Source: Molossus alvarezi (lineage: Eukaryota > Chordata > Mammalia > Chiroptera > Molossidae). Taken from it: a stretch of DNA of 64,000 bases. A program made the position numbers and the translations under genes. Location of the stretch: NCBI GenBank assembly GCA_037176705.1, contig CM073885.1, forward strand, positions 220,050,290 through 220,114,289. The letters are read 5' to 3'. Under the pieces are notes generated by a model. The model made no database searches. It worked only from the letters and a program-made list of their open reading frames with translations, and was not told the origin of the DNA. This document shows positions 1 through 11,637 of the stretch, in pieces. Every line of letters starts with the position of its first letter. The first letter of the stretch is position 1.

Positions 1-394
1 TCAGTCATAAGTTTTTTGTTCCTTCATCTCCTAATAGCTATTGGATTGTCATCTCCTTTTGTTAATTTTTCCAAGTTCAATTTGCTTTGCCATTAATCCT
101 CCTTTCCCATCCTAAGGTTTCAAAAGTCACTACTAGCACTATATCTCAAGTTTCTTCTCTTTCATTTTGTCCCACCTGGTCAACAGTAGTGGATATTGGT
201 TGGTTGGCTGGCATGATACATTTCGGCAGATTAGGCTTCATGCTCATCTTTAGGAAGAATGCAGAAGTGGCCCTTGCAGCGCTGCTGCCTCAATCATTTA
301 CAGCGAAAAACATGGGCTTGGGGTCAGGACAGTTAGGTGCACTTTCCTGCACTGCCAAGTATCATAAGCTTTGCAGTTTTTAAACTGATATATT
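1..394. other. Intergenic, nothing assigned
   Basis: AT-rich DNA. The 98-codon frame at 87-383 shows no domain and looks incidental. Confidence 0.5.
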
Positions 395-810
395 AGTTTG
401 TATATAGGCTAACTTGCTGTAATAGAGACACCACCAAACTCAATTTCCCAAAAAAGATAGATGTTTATTTCTCTCTCGTGGAACAGTCCAGGAGGTGGTG
501 AGCAGCAGAAAGGCCTGGCAGCTACGCTGCTTATACAGGAGTTCACATTCCTTGTTGCTGTCTTGTTGCTCCATCATCTTCTGAGTCTTACCTCAACCAC
601 TCTGATCAGAGGTGGTTCACTAACACCATGCCCATAGTCTAGCCCATGGGAAGGGGGAAGAGGAAGTGGAAAAGCAATTTCCTTTTAAGGAAGTGACATG
701 AGCACAGCACATGTCACCTTTGCTCACAATCCACTGCAAAAACTCAGTCACATGAACATAGCCTCAGGGGAGGCTAGGATATGTAATCCCTTATATGGCA
801 CGAATAAGCC
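395..810. mobile_element. Old LTR-like interspersed repeat
   Basis: gatgtttatttctctctcg, ggaacagtccaggaggtgg, aaggaagtgacatgagc and ggggaggctaggatatgtaa follow the order of a common ancient mammalian repeat I recognise but cannot name. Confidence 0.5.
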
Positions 811-1311
811 CCACTAAAATGTGGGGGTGGATCCTATTTGTGAAAGAAAAAAATAAAAAATGGATACTGGGGGGAAATCAGCAGTCTCAGAAGTGATATA
901 TTTATATGGTTAAAAGATAGTATAGAATAAAGTCTTCCATTCCATTCACCATCTGTACAGTCCCCACCCTTTTACTCAAGAGAAATACTTTATTAGTGTC
1001 CTATGTATCCAGAGTTTTCTTATGCAACTTTGAGAAGATCTATTTATTTCCTACCTTACCTGATGTTTTACATGAAAGAAAAACATACTGGCTTTGTTTA
1101 GTGAACACCCTTACAAAGGTTTGACATGGCTACTGTGCATGCCTGATTAATATTGTAGTTTCAATGAGATCAAATTATATTAATAATAGTTAAGAGAACT
1201 GAGTGATTGGACATGAATCAGATTGGCCTTAGCAGAAAGGATTGGGGAGAAAAAAAAAGCACAAACCTATCGATTCCTTTCAGGGTTAACCCCAAATTGG
1301 ATCTGAGCACC

Positions 1312-1315
1312 TCTG

Positions 1316-1373
<58 letters not shown>

Positions 1374-1410
1374 ATCATCATCATCCTCCTCCTCCTCCTC
1401 CTCCTCCCAG
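1312..1410 (+). repeat. (CT)n followed by (TCA)n and (TCC)n microsatellite
   Basis: About 57 bases of nearly pure CT, then four TCA and seven TCC units. Reading frames across it are repeat artefacts. Confidence 0.95.
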
Positions 1411-1633
1411 TCAGATGAAACCAACTAATCAGAGAGGGATTGACTTTAAATGTGTAATTAATTCTTTCTCTTGTCCTATGCAATAACAGAGTTTATATTT
1501 GTGTCTGAATGGAAAACGTTTTTTAAACTTTTAATTTGTTTTTGTTTAGATACATTATATGTGTGTGTCTGTGAGTGTATGTGTATTGGGCACACGGAAA
1601 ATACACACACACGCACACATTTATTTATTATGT

Positions 1634-1881
1634 TTTTTTTTTTTAATCCTCACCTGAGGACATTTTTCCATTATTTTGTTCAGATAGAGTGGGAGGGAAA
1701 GAGAACAAGAGAGAGAAAAACATCGATGTGAAAGGGACGCATCGAGTGGCCACCACTCGCACGACCCAACCAGGGCCGGGGACAAACTGTAACTGAGGTA
1801 CATGCCCCCAGTGGGAACCGAACCCGGGTCTCTTGGGACCTCAGGCAGACGCTCTAACCGCTGAGCCAAACCGGCCAGAGC
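1634..1881 (-). mobile_element. VES SINE, form A
   Basis: TSD tatttattatgt at 1622-1633 and 1882-1893. Full length, T-run at the low end and tRNA-like head at the high end. Confidence 0.92.
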
Positions 1882-2059
1882 TATTTATTATGTATTTATA
1901 TATAAAAATCTTAAAATCTTTAATAATCTAACCTCTCAGAGAAAAGCACATAATATGCTTGGATATTTTCTTCTAAAACAATGAATTTTTTTATAATTAA
2001 GGTTATGCTAAAAATAATACTTTATTCTTTTCTTATACTTAACATTATTTTTATATTGG

Positions 2060-2640
2060 TGAATATTTTTTAAGAACATTAGTCTTTAAGAATCGATTGA
2101 TTATTTCTGAACACAAGTGTACTATGACCTCTTTGCAAAAAGTTTGGAAATTTCTGAAAAATATAAAAATAAGGATCACTTATAATTCTATAATTCAGAT
2201 AGTCATGTCAGTGTTTCTGTATATTCACTTCTAGATAATTTCTCTGCATATTTACATTTATAGATATAGTTATATTTTTAAGTGGTATTTCATTTTATAA
2301 TCACCTTTTTCACTTAAAAGTCTATCAGAATATTTTTCCATATTAATACAAGCAAGCCTTCATTACCTTTTTAATGATCAGAACTACCCATTGGTATCTA
2401 AATTATTTCTATATTTTATTTTTATAAATAACTCTGTGGTCAACAGCCTAGCATATAAATCTTTCACTGATTATTTAGATAGTTCCTTAGAATAAATTCC
2501 TGGAAGTGAGATTGGTAGATATTGTAGGAACTTGAGAAAAATCCTCAAGTTCCTACAATAGTCTTTATTTGTACAGATTGCTATATGTAAAGGTTATAAA
2601 GTAAAATACATCCATTAGGGTTCTATTTTTGTTGTTATTG
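2060..2640 (-). mobile_element. Old L1/HAL1-type remnant
   Basis: AT-rich text such as cagaatatttttccatatt and gaataaattcctggaagtg resembles the antisense 3' region of ancient L1s. A perfect 17-base inverted repeat lies inside it at 2520-2560. Confidence 0.45.
2520..2560. repeat. Perfect 17-base inverted repeat, 7-base loop
   Basis: The left arm begins tattgtaggaac at 2520. The right arm (2544-2560) is its exact complement. The loop is 2537-2543. Confidence 0.95.
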
Positions 2641-2821
2641 ACTTGGTTTTGCTTTAGGCAACAGAGAAAGACACTGGCTAAAGTTCCCAAAACAGACGTG
2701 TGTTATAAGAGTCTACGTAGTTCATAAGGAGTGAATAGTCAGCCTCACGTAAGAGAGGGATCATCCCCTTCAACTTCATTTTCCAATTTTCTGTCATTTT
2801 TCTTAAGACTCAAATGCCTGG

Positions 2822-2924
2822 CCCTGGCCAGTTTGGCTCAGCAGTTGAGCATTGGCCTATGGGCCAGAGAGTCCCAGGTTCGGTTCCTGGTAGGGGCAAG
2901 TACCACATTAAAAAAAAAAAAAAA
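2822..2924 (+). mobile_element. Ultra-short VES: tRNA-like head plus poly-A
   Basis: About 85 bases of tRNA-like head with A- and B-box-like text (ggctcagcagttgagc; ggttcggttcc), then accacatt and an A-run. The perfect TSD aagactcaaatgcctgg lies at 2805-2821 and 2925-2941. The body and 3' tail of VES are missing. Confidence 0.88.
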
Positions 2925-2941
2925 AAGACTCAAATGCCTGG

Positions 2942-3798
2942 ATAAAAGTCCCATTGGCCTGGCTTGGATTATGTGCCCACCCTTGGCCAGTGAGTGTGCC
3001 TGTATGCACACGCACCTTCATGGACCCCACTGAAATCCCAAGGCACAGACATATTCAGTCCCCCCCCAAAAAAACAAAGATGCTTCTTTCAAAGGAAAGG
3101 GTAAGACCTGCTGGACAGGCAAAAGCAGCAGTGAGTACTACCAAGATGCTATTTCTATTTGAATATGTGTATAAAATCAGGATATAAGTTCATGTCTATA
3201 AACTTTTAAAAATGAGAACAGAGAGGGTGTTAAGTAAATACACTTCAATATTTCAGCATAAGTTGGGGATTCAGGCAAGGCTCAGAGGGAAATTATCTTT
3301 AGTACTAAGTAAAGCTCTTCTATTAAAAGAGGAAGCCCATGATCAGCAGATAGTCCCCTGGTAGCAGATGCTAAAATGAAGTTTCATGTGTAAGATGTTT
3401 ATTGAGTTAAAACCTGGAAAAGAAGTGGGATGAAGCAGGATTGGGCACAGGGAGAATCTGAATCATAATGAAGGCCCAATAAAACCTCAGCCTGCTGGTG
3501 GGGAGTCCTCGGGCAAATGTTGCCCATCACAGTTGTGTGTCTTCAGGCAGAGATGCCCAGGCTCTTACATCCACCTTGCTCAGTCACTAGATGGGCTGCT
3601 CTGGGAGGGGTGATCTTAAAACGGGCATCTCTCTGCAGTTGAGGCAGACCCTGAAGGAGCCGATAGTTGAGACTATTTGCTAAATGCACTCCCAGTGGCT
3701 GGGAAACAAATCTCTTGAAAGAGATTTGTGTTGTGTATTTGTTTATCACAAGCCATAGGTCCTTTTAATTTTTCCAGTTTCAAATTAAAAAAAAAATT
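2942..3798. other. Intergenic, nothing assigned
   Basis: Mostly unassigned. A phrase near 2953 (cattggcctggcttgg) recurs at 61830, hinting at one old shared repeat. The palindrome at 3706 lies here. Confidence 0.45.
3706..3729. repeat. 24-base near-perfect palindrome
   Basis: Arms acaaatctctt and aagagatttgt are separated by ga. Confidence 0.95.
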
Positions 3799-3982
3799 TT
3801 TTTTGTCTTTATTGATTTTTCGAAAGGGAGGAAGGGAGAGGCAGAGAGAGATAGAAACATCGATGAGAGAGAACATCAATGGGCTACCTCCTGCATGCCC
3901 CCACTAGGGATCAGGCCCACAACCTGGGCATGTGCCCTGACTGGGAATCAAAACCACGACCTCTGAGCTACACTGGCCGGGC
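3799..3982 (-). mobile_element. VES SINE, form B
   Basis: Antisense form B (tttattgatttttcgaaag through cactggccgggc), with the gacctctgagct head shortened by a small deletion. Confidence 0.88.
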
Positions 3983-4331
3983 TCAAAGTTATTTTTATTG
4001 GCTATCATTTTGAAATAAACTTTCTATTTAAAAATGTTTTTACATTTGCAGAAAAGTTGTGAAGATGGTATACATACTTCTCATATAACCCCATACCCAG
4101 TCTCCCCTATTATTAACATTTTATATTAGTATGTTACATTTGTTACAATTAATGAACCAATCGTGATCCATTATTATTGGCTTAAATCCATAGTTTATTC
4201 AAATTTCCTTAGTTTTCCTAATGTCCTTTTCCTGATCCAGGATCCCATACAGGATACTCCATTTCATTTATCTGTCATGTCTCCTTGGGCTCCTCTTGGC
4301 TGTTATAGTTTCTCGGATATTCCTTGCTTTT

Positions 4332-4548
4332 TTTTAATCCTCACTTGAGGACATTTCTGCATAGAGTGAGAGGGAGAGAGAGAAACATCGATGTGAGAGA
4401 GACACATGAACTGGTTGCCACCGACACGACCCCAATCGGGACCAGGGACAAACTGCAACCGAGGTTTGTGCCCTTAGCGGGAACCAAACTTGGGACTGTC
4501 TGGTCCATGGGCTGACACTCTAACTGCTGAGCCAAACTGGCCCGGGCA
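4332..4548 (-). mobile_element. VES SINE, form A
   Basis: TSD gatattccttgctttt at 4316-4331 and from 4549. It interrupts an old L1 remnant that resumes on both sides. Confidence 0.92.
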
Positions 4549-4875
4549 GATATTCCTTGCTTTTGATGATCTTGACTTTTTTGAGGTGTGCTGTTCAGGT
4601 ATTTTGTAGAATGTACTTCAATTTGGATTTGCCTGATACTTTTCTCATGATTAGACTCAGGTTATGAATCTATGGTAGGAAGATCAAAGAGGTGAAATGC
4701 AGTTCTCATTATATCATACAGTGGGAGAAAGTTGATAAACCATGACCTCAGCCAAATGATTGAGGTCAATGTCAATAATGACGAGTCATGTTGATAGTAT
4801 AGTACCCTTGATATGATGTAATGAGAATAGCAGTGGGAGCTCTTTCAGTTGGTTACTGTCTCCCTTTATTTTATT

Positions 4876-5141
4876 ATTATTTTTTAACTTTTTTTTTTAA
4901 AATCCTCACCTGAGGACATTTTTTCATTTTTGGTTCAGATAGAGTGGGAGGGAGAGAGAGGAGGAGAGAGAGAGAGAAACATTGATGTGAAAGGGACACA
5001 TCGAGTGGCTGCCACCCACACAACCCAACCAGGGCCGGGGAGAAACTGCAACTGAGGTATGCTCCCCCAGTGGGAACCAAACCCAGGTCTCTCTGGACCG
5101 CAGGCCGACGCTCTGACCACTGAACAAAACTGGCCAGGCCA
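4876..5141 (-). mobile_element. VES SINE, form A
   Basis: TSD gttactgtctcccttta (about 4853) and gttactgtgtcccttta (about 5143). The tail carries a long T/A-rich stretch before the tcctcacctgagga motif. Confidence 0.9.
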
Positions 5142-6386
5142 AGTTACTGTGTCCCTTTAACATGCACTCATCATTGGTTTTGTTTCTTTACACATTTCCT
5201 TACTTTCAGACACCCACCACAAAATGCTCCAGGCTTGTCTTGTATATTCCCTGCCCCAGCCCTAGAATCTGCTATTTTTTCTAAAGGGCTCTGGTTCCTT
5301 TCAGTGGAGAATGGCATTAGAAACCAAAACTTGGGCTCTAGTTTTGCTCATTGCTCATCAGAGTGCGGTTGCTTCCAGACCCTCTCAGGGGTCAGAGTAA
5401 GGAAATGATGTGTGTATACTAACCTGCGTATATGCACATATCTATAAATATTTCTGTGTGTAGCCATTTGTATCTGTATTAAGATAAACATGAGACCATC
5501 CTGATGACTCCAACTCAAATCCATTACTGCACAGATCCTTCTAGCCTTCTTCCTTGTTAATCTGTAACCTCCCACTCTAACAGTGAGAAGCCTGGCTCTC
5601 ACCAGCCACCATCCATTTACCTAAGTGTTCAATATTAGTGTACATGTGTAGTAGTTTCAGATTTATTAACATATACCACACGAGCAACAACTGTATCATT
5701 AGAGCACAGTGTTTATATGCTCTACATTATATACAGTTTCTTTTGCCTTTGATCTACAGACCATTCATTTCCAATATCACTTAGGTCAGCCCTTCCCCCT
5801 CCTACTCTTTCAGTGAGGTTGTTTCATACATTCGCAATACAGTTCGATTCTTTCGTCACACTCTGGATTCCCCAACCTCCTACTTGATTTTTTAAATTTG
5901 CATACATTAAGGTTCACTCTTTATGCTGTAAAGTTATGGGTTTTGATAAATGCATAGCATCATGTATCTATTACATACATAATTCATACAGTATCATATA
6001 GAACAGTTTCACCACCCTAAAACATCTCCTATATTGTATTTATTCAACCCTTTCCAAACCCCTCACAACCACTGACCTAGTTACAGATTTTATAGTTTTT
6101 CCCTTTTTAGAATGTCACATAAATAGAAGCACACATTATGTAGCTTTCTTAGACTGGCTTCTTTCAGATAGCAATATACACTATACTTTCCTTTTACCTT
6201 TCATTCAATATCTAACTAACTTGGAGTAGAAACAAGTTCTTACAGAAAGATTGCAAGAAATCTTAATTAGGCCATGGATATTTTTTCATATTTTGAAGCT
6301 TTTGATACCAATTACTATTGTACATAAAAGCCCTCTGGCCTCCTGGAAGCACTGGGTTTCATGTTTTAAAATCCTTGCCATTTTTT

Positions 6387-6623
6387 GCCCTGGCCAGTTT
6401 GGCTCAGCAATTAGAGTGTCGGCCTGCGGTCCGGAGAGACCAGGGTTCGGTTCCCGCTAAGGGCACGTACCTCGGTTGCAGTTTGTCCCTGGCCCTGATT
6501 GGGTCATGTGGGTGGCGACCACTCAATGTGTCCCTTTCACATCGATGTTTCTCTCTCTCTCCCTCCCACTCTATCTGAAAAGAATATCAAAAAATGTCCT
6601 CGGGTGAGGATAAAAAATAAAAT
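6387..6623 (+). mobile_element. VES SINE, form A
   Basis: TSD aaaatccttgccatttt at about 6368-6384 and 6624-6640. Complete head, body and A-rich tail. Confidence 0.92.
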
Positions 6624-6839
6624 AAAATCCTTGCCATTTTCATAGTAAAGAATGATAGCTTACAGATTTTAAAATTTAAATTTATATGACAATTAGTGAC
6701 TGAATCTCTAAAATATTTTTACTAGCCTTTTCTTCTTTGTAAATTTCCTACATATATCATTTGCCTATTATTTCCATAAGGAGTGTTTAACTTTTTTTTT
6801 CTTCAGCTATAGAAGTTTTTATGCATGAGATATCAACCA

Positions 6840-7160
6840 TTGTTATAGATAAATAAAATTGTCTGGTTGTAAAAGAGTCCATCATATGAGTACATCAAAA
6901 TTTATGTAGTTATTCCCTTATTATTGAATATTAGGTTGTTTCCGATTTCTTTTCTCCTTTATCTTTCTCTTCTCCCTTTTTTCTTTATTCTTTTCTTCCT
7001 TCTTTTCTTTCATTCTTCCCTCTTGCTATTGTGAAAAGCATCATAAACACCTTTGCACACATGTGTCTAAATTTCTAATTATTTCCTTAAGAAATGTTCC
7101 TGGAAGTAAAATTACTAAATCTAAGAGTATGACTATTTTAAAAGTCTTGATGCATAGAGT
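6840..7160 (-). mobile_element. Old L1-type remnant with pyrimidine-rich tract
   Basis: gaatattaggttgtttccg, cattcttccctcttgctattgtg and gaaatgttcctggaagtaaaatt resemble antisense L1M. A CT/T-rich tract (6950-7025) lies in the middle. Confidence 0.5.
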
Positions 7161-8137
7161 TGAGTTAATTTTTTCAGAAAGAACAAGGGTAGTGAAGAAG
7201 ACAAAAGCAGGTCAGAGATGAGCAGCCAAAACCCAAGGGATCAGTCCCTTGTGGGCTGAGGGGCAATGGGACAGGGTGTCGACACTGTCTGCTATAGTAC
7301 TATTAAGCTGCTTTTAAAGTCGAGTAACCTGGAAATTAGAAAGGTTAGGAAGTACATCAGAGATTCTTGAGTCTGTTCCCTAGAGTAAGGATTAGGGGTC
7401 AGCAATGTTACATAAACTTGTAAGCCTGAGATCACAGTGCTGGATGGTTTCAGACTGGACATAGACACACCACCGCAGACGTCCACTCACAGCGCTCTTA
7501 CCACAACAGCACACAGCTCTTTTGGTAAATACCCTTAACTCATTTCAAAAATTAAAAGATGCATATTCATTTTTATTACAGATGTAATATACATTAGATT
7601 TGAATGTCAAAATTACAGAACGGCTTCATTTCTTCTAAATAGTATCATGGGCCAAGCCCTGTGCCTGGTGGAATCTTAAGGATGATTACATATTTGATTA
7701 TTTCTCTACTTGCTGCCTAACACTTTCTCTTATGAAGTCATTTCCTAAATAAAAGTGTTACAGCTGAAATTAAATTAGCAATAAAAAAATAAATGAACTA
7801 CTTGTTATAGTTCCTAGGAACGACTTAGGATGAACTAGAGTTTTTCAATCAGCAAACTAACAATTGTCTGCATATTCTTGTTCATCATTTCTTCAAGGTG
7901 CTATTAATAGACTCCTGTAGTTTTAAAATAGTAGAAAACTAATATAAGGTGTTTCTTCTAGCACAAAAGGCAATCTATAAAGACCCATTATAAGATTGTA
8001 ACTGCAATCTTTTAAAGTGAGAAAAAAAAGTCATTGTACCATTTTTGTCACTATGTGATGAACTAATTCAATGAAGCACAGTAAATATTCTCATTTGAAA
8101 TAACAGTAAAACCACTGCTTGTGTTTAGTGGGGGAAA
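7161..8137. other. Intergenic, nothing assigned
   Basis: No repeat family, gene or RNA recognised by eye. No persuasive reading frame. Confidence 0.5.
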
Positions 8138-8148
8138 CAAATCTTTTA

Positions 8149-8375
8149 ATTAATTAATTTATTTATTTTAAGTTTTTAATTGATTTTGAGAGAGAGAGGA
8201 AGGGAGAGGGAGAGAGAAAGATAGAAACATAAATGAGAGAGAACATCGATTGGCTGCCTCCCCTCCTGGGGATCGGGCCCACAGCTTGGGCATGTGCCCT
8301 GACTAGGAATCAAACTGGCGACCTTATGGTGCATGGGTCGATGCTCAACCACTAAGCCACACTGGCTGGGCGAAT
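8149..8375 (-). mobile_element. VES SINE, form B
   Basis: TSD caaatctttta at 8138-8148 and 8376-8386. Antisense form B with the central part shortened. Confidence 0.88.
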
Positions 8376-8760
8376 CAAATCTTTTAAAATTTTAACTTGT
8401 GAGTTAATGCCGTATGTGGGGATTCTAATTTAATAAGAGCAGTCACACATATGATAATGATATAATTCTTCATAAGGAAGAATCTATATCCACACACATT
8501 GACCATTTTCCTTATTATTTTTGCAGTTGCTTTAAAATTTTTCTCATTATTTATGTTCATTTTACAAATATGTATTTATATTCAGCACATGAATTGCTCT
8601 GAAACTTTATTCTTGTCCAAATCTGAAAGTATGGTCCTTCTTTTCCCTATTTACTGCCTTTCAGGTCAGGATGTAACATTCTTTATTCCCATCTTCTTAG
8701 AGTGATGTAATTTTGTCTAATGGACTGTTGTTTGTCCCTTTAAAGTCTTGAGTATTTCTG

Positions 8761-8926
8761 TTCTTGACCAATATGGTTAAGTGGTTAGAGCATCATCCCA
8801 CACACAGAAGGGTTACTGGTTCAATTTCCAGTCAAGGGCACGTGCCTGGCTTGCAAGTTTGATCCCTGACCCCAGTTAGGACTCATGTGGAAGGCAACCA
8901 ATCGGTGTGTTTCTCTCACATAAATG

Positions 8927-8982
<56 letters not shown>

Positions 8983-9097
8983 CCCCCCCCCCTTCTCTCT
9001 CTCTCCCTCCCTCCCTCCTCCCTTCCACTCTTTCTAAAAATCAATGGAAAAAAATATCCTCAGGTGAGGATTAAAAATTTAAAAATAATAAAAAAAT
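8761..9097 (+). mobile_element. VES SINE with expanded CT/C tract
   Basis: Perfect TSD aaagtcttgagtatttctg at 8742-8760 and 9098-9116. The pyrimidine region has grown into a (CT)n, C-run and CCT tract (8929-9030), which makes the copy unusually long. Confidence 0.9.
8929..9030 (+). repeat. (CT)n, C-run and CCT tract in a VES
   Basis: CT repeats at 8929-8980, a run of about a dozen C, then CT and CCTC units. An expansion of the VES pyrimidine stretch. Confidence 0.95.
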
Positions 9098-9116
9098 AAA
9101 GTCTTGAGTATTTCTG

Positions 9117-9729
9117 CCATTGTATATGTAAATTTCCAAGACGGTCCTTCTTCCTGCCTGGGTGTGGAGGATGCAAAAGGAGGAGACCAAAGAGGAGAGG
9201 AAGGTGCAGAGCAAGTATGGAAACAATCCACTTTTCCAAAATAATCAAGTAATAAAAATATGTATTGAAAGAAGTATGATGTGTTACATTCATATCACCA
9301 TTCATACGTATTTGGATAGCAGCAGCTCTTTTGTTTCAAGATCTGGGGAAATGTTTTCCTAATGGAAACATATGAAGTCATATGGTTAAAAGAGAGCCTC
9401 TCACTTCATCCTTTCCTCTTCATGCATATCTACCCCTGAATAATTGTGGGTAAACAGGACTCACTATCTTTGAAAAGGCTGATAAGAAGAGAAAGTGTCT
9501 TTTGAAAAGTACTCTTAGTAAACATTCGTATTATAAAGTACAATTCAACTCTAAAAATGTCAATACTTTATCTCTCACTTTAAGAAGTATCTCCAAGTAG
9601 CGCTGTTGCTACTTTCTATCTACAGTCAAGATTGGATGCTTTTGTACTAAGTTCTTTCCTGTACTGTAGTGTTCTCAAACATTGTAGGAAATGGCCCACT
9701 TAGCAAATGCTACCTTCCCAGTGCACTTG
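9117..9729. other. Intergenic, nothing assigned
   Basis: AT-rich, no recognisable repeat or gene. Confidence 0.5.
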
Positions 9730-10185
9730 AACACTCTCCAACACCAAATGTGTGTCTAACAATTCCGTTCAAATCTGACACCATGTAGACTCCACAGGTT
9801 AACGGCTTAGCCCCAAAAGACTACCCCCACTTCAGACACCAGCCACAAGTCCAGGGGGCCATATACACTTCTGATGGACCAGCTTGACTACAAATTGGGG
9901 TTCCTCTTTCAGATTTGATAATTTGCTAAAATGACTCATATAACTCAGAAAGCACTATATTTTAATTACTATTTTATTATAAAGGGTACTACTCAGGATC
10001 AGTCAAATGGGAGAGACACGTAAGTGAGGCTGGAACGCGGGATGCATGGGTGTATGTACCACTCTCCCAGCACGCTGACGTGTTCACCAAGCAGGAAGCG
10101 CTCTGAGCCTCCTTAGAGTTTTAGAGGCATGATTGATTAAATCATTGGCCATCTGATTGGACTCAATCATTCCACATCGTTAGCA
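9730..10185 (-). mobile_element. Old LTR-like remnant, antisense
   Basis: aaaatgactcatataactcag, gtactactcaggatcag and gttttagaggcatgattg resemble the antisense of an ancient ERVL-type LTR. The family is not assigned. Confidence 0.45.
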
Positions 10186-10189
10186 GTCA

Positions 10190-10966
10190 TTCCCCATTCC
10201 CATCCCCCAGCCACCAGTAATCTACTTCCCACCTCTACAGATTTGTCTGTACTGCACACTTTATATAAATGTCATCACATAATATATGGTCTTTTTTTTT
10301 TTTTTATCCTCACTCGAGGACATTTTTTGCATTTATCTTCAGATAGAGCGGGAGGGAGAGAGAGAGGAAGGGAGAGAGAGAAACATCAACATGAGAGAGA
10401 CACATCGACAGGCTGCCACCCACAGGACCCCAACAGGGACCTGGGACAAACTGCAACTGAGGTATATGCCCTTAGTGGGAACCAAACCCAGGACTCTCTG
10501 GTCTGCGGGCCAACGCTCTAACCGCTGAGCCAAACCGGCCAGGGCAATATACGATCATTTTTTATTGGTTTCTTTCACCTAGCATAGTATTTTCAAGGTT
10601 CATCTGTGTTGTAGCATTTACCAGTATTCCATTCCTTTTTATTGCCAAATAATATTCCATTCTAGAGATATATCGCATTTTGTTCATCCATTTATCAGTT
10701 GGTGGACACTGGACTGTTTCTACTTTTTGGCTATTATGAATAATGCTGCTATGAGTATTCATATACAAGTTTTTAATGTGAATATGTTTTTATTGCTCTT
10801 GGATATATGAGTAGGAGTAGAGTTGTTTTGTCATATGGTCGCTCTATTTTTAACCTTTTAAAGAGTGGCCAGACTGCTTCCCAAAGCAGCACTGTGTTAC
10901 AGTCTTACCAGTAGTGTATGAAGAGTACTAGATCTTATGTCTTCCCCTATGAAGAAAATAAAATTT
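10190..10966 (-). mobile_element. Old L1 remnant, antisense, split by VES
   Basis: ccattcctttttattgcc, catccatttatcagttgg and ttcccaaagcagcactg are typical of antisense L1 ORF2/3' sequence. The VES at 10292-10545 splits it. Confidence 0.7.
10292..10545 (-). mobile_element. VES SINE, form A
   Basis: TSD aatatatggtc and aatatacgatc at 10281-10291 and 10546-10556 (9 of 11 matching). It interrupts an antisense old L1. Confidence 0.9.
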
Positions 10967-11172
10967 GCCTGGCTGGTGTGGCTCAGTGGATTGAGCATCA
11001 TCCCATGGATTGAGAGGTCCTGGTTCAGTTCCTGGTCAGGTTTCGGGCTCGATCCCCAGTGGGGGGCATGCAGAGGTAGCCGATTGATGTTTCTCTCTCA
11101 CATTGATGTTTCTATATCTCCCTTCCTCTCTCTATTAAAAAAAAAAATTCGATAAAAACATATTTTTAAAAA
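10967..11172 (+). mobile_element. VES SINE, form B
   Basis: TSD agaaaataaaattt (10953-10966) and agaaaacaaattt (11173-11185). The head is followed by a form B tail. Confidence 0.87.
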
Positions 11173-11429
11173 AGAAAACAAATTTCTTCCCCTAGGTCCA
11201 ATTTTTTTAAAAACCTGGAAAAAATTTTATTTGGCCTGGCCTGAGTCAGGGGTTGACCTATTTTCTCATCTCTGTTATTAGAGAAAGGGTCACACCAGAA
11301 AACGGCTATCCAGAGCACGGCTACGGGAAAGCACATAGTAGGGCCCGGGACAGACACAACGCCTGTCACAGGAACCTAGAGTTTAAGGCTAGTGCTACCT
11401 CCTAAGTGTAATTGTGAATGAACGGGAGC

Positions 11430-11610
11430 ATTGGGTTGATTGGGAGGGTGCTACTGGCATTAACGTAGTGTCTGGGGCCTGGAGGTGTGAATGTCTTGCA
11501 CTGCCCAGTCCCATTCCATAAAGATGTGTCCTGCATCAAAGGCCAATATTGTTCCAGCTGATAAACCCAGTTCTCTAATAAGGAACTCCCCCATTTTTTA
11601 GCTGGGGACA
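11430..11610. mobile_element. Old hAT-Charlie/MER fragment
   Basis: Contains gggtgctactggcatt followed by decayed text (gtctggggcctggagg, catcaaaggccaat) resembling the right half of an ancient mammalian hAT MER element. The ends are lost. Confidence 0.45.
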
Positions 11611-11637
11611 TACTGATTCAAAATAAAGATTTTTTTT

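Larger units (their letters stand above)
4000..6250. mobile_element. Old L1 (L1M-type) remnant, split by two VES
   Basis: The text between 4000-4315, 4549-4860 and 5143-6250 is continuous across the SINE insertions and contains L1M-like passages (tgtctccttgggctcctctt; aggtattttgtagaatgt; ggagctctttcagttgg). No reading frame survives. Confidence 0.6.

Noticed and set aside
1207..1483. Ser/Leu- and Glu/Arg-rich frames on both strands
   Set aside because: Produced by the CT, TCA and TCC microsatellites.
6391..6480. tRNA-like heads of VES (many sites) as tRNA genes
   Set aside because: They have A/B-box-like text but poor cloverleaf pairing, and each is joined to the SINE body and A-tail with TSDs. 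They are SINE promoters, not tRNA genes.
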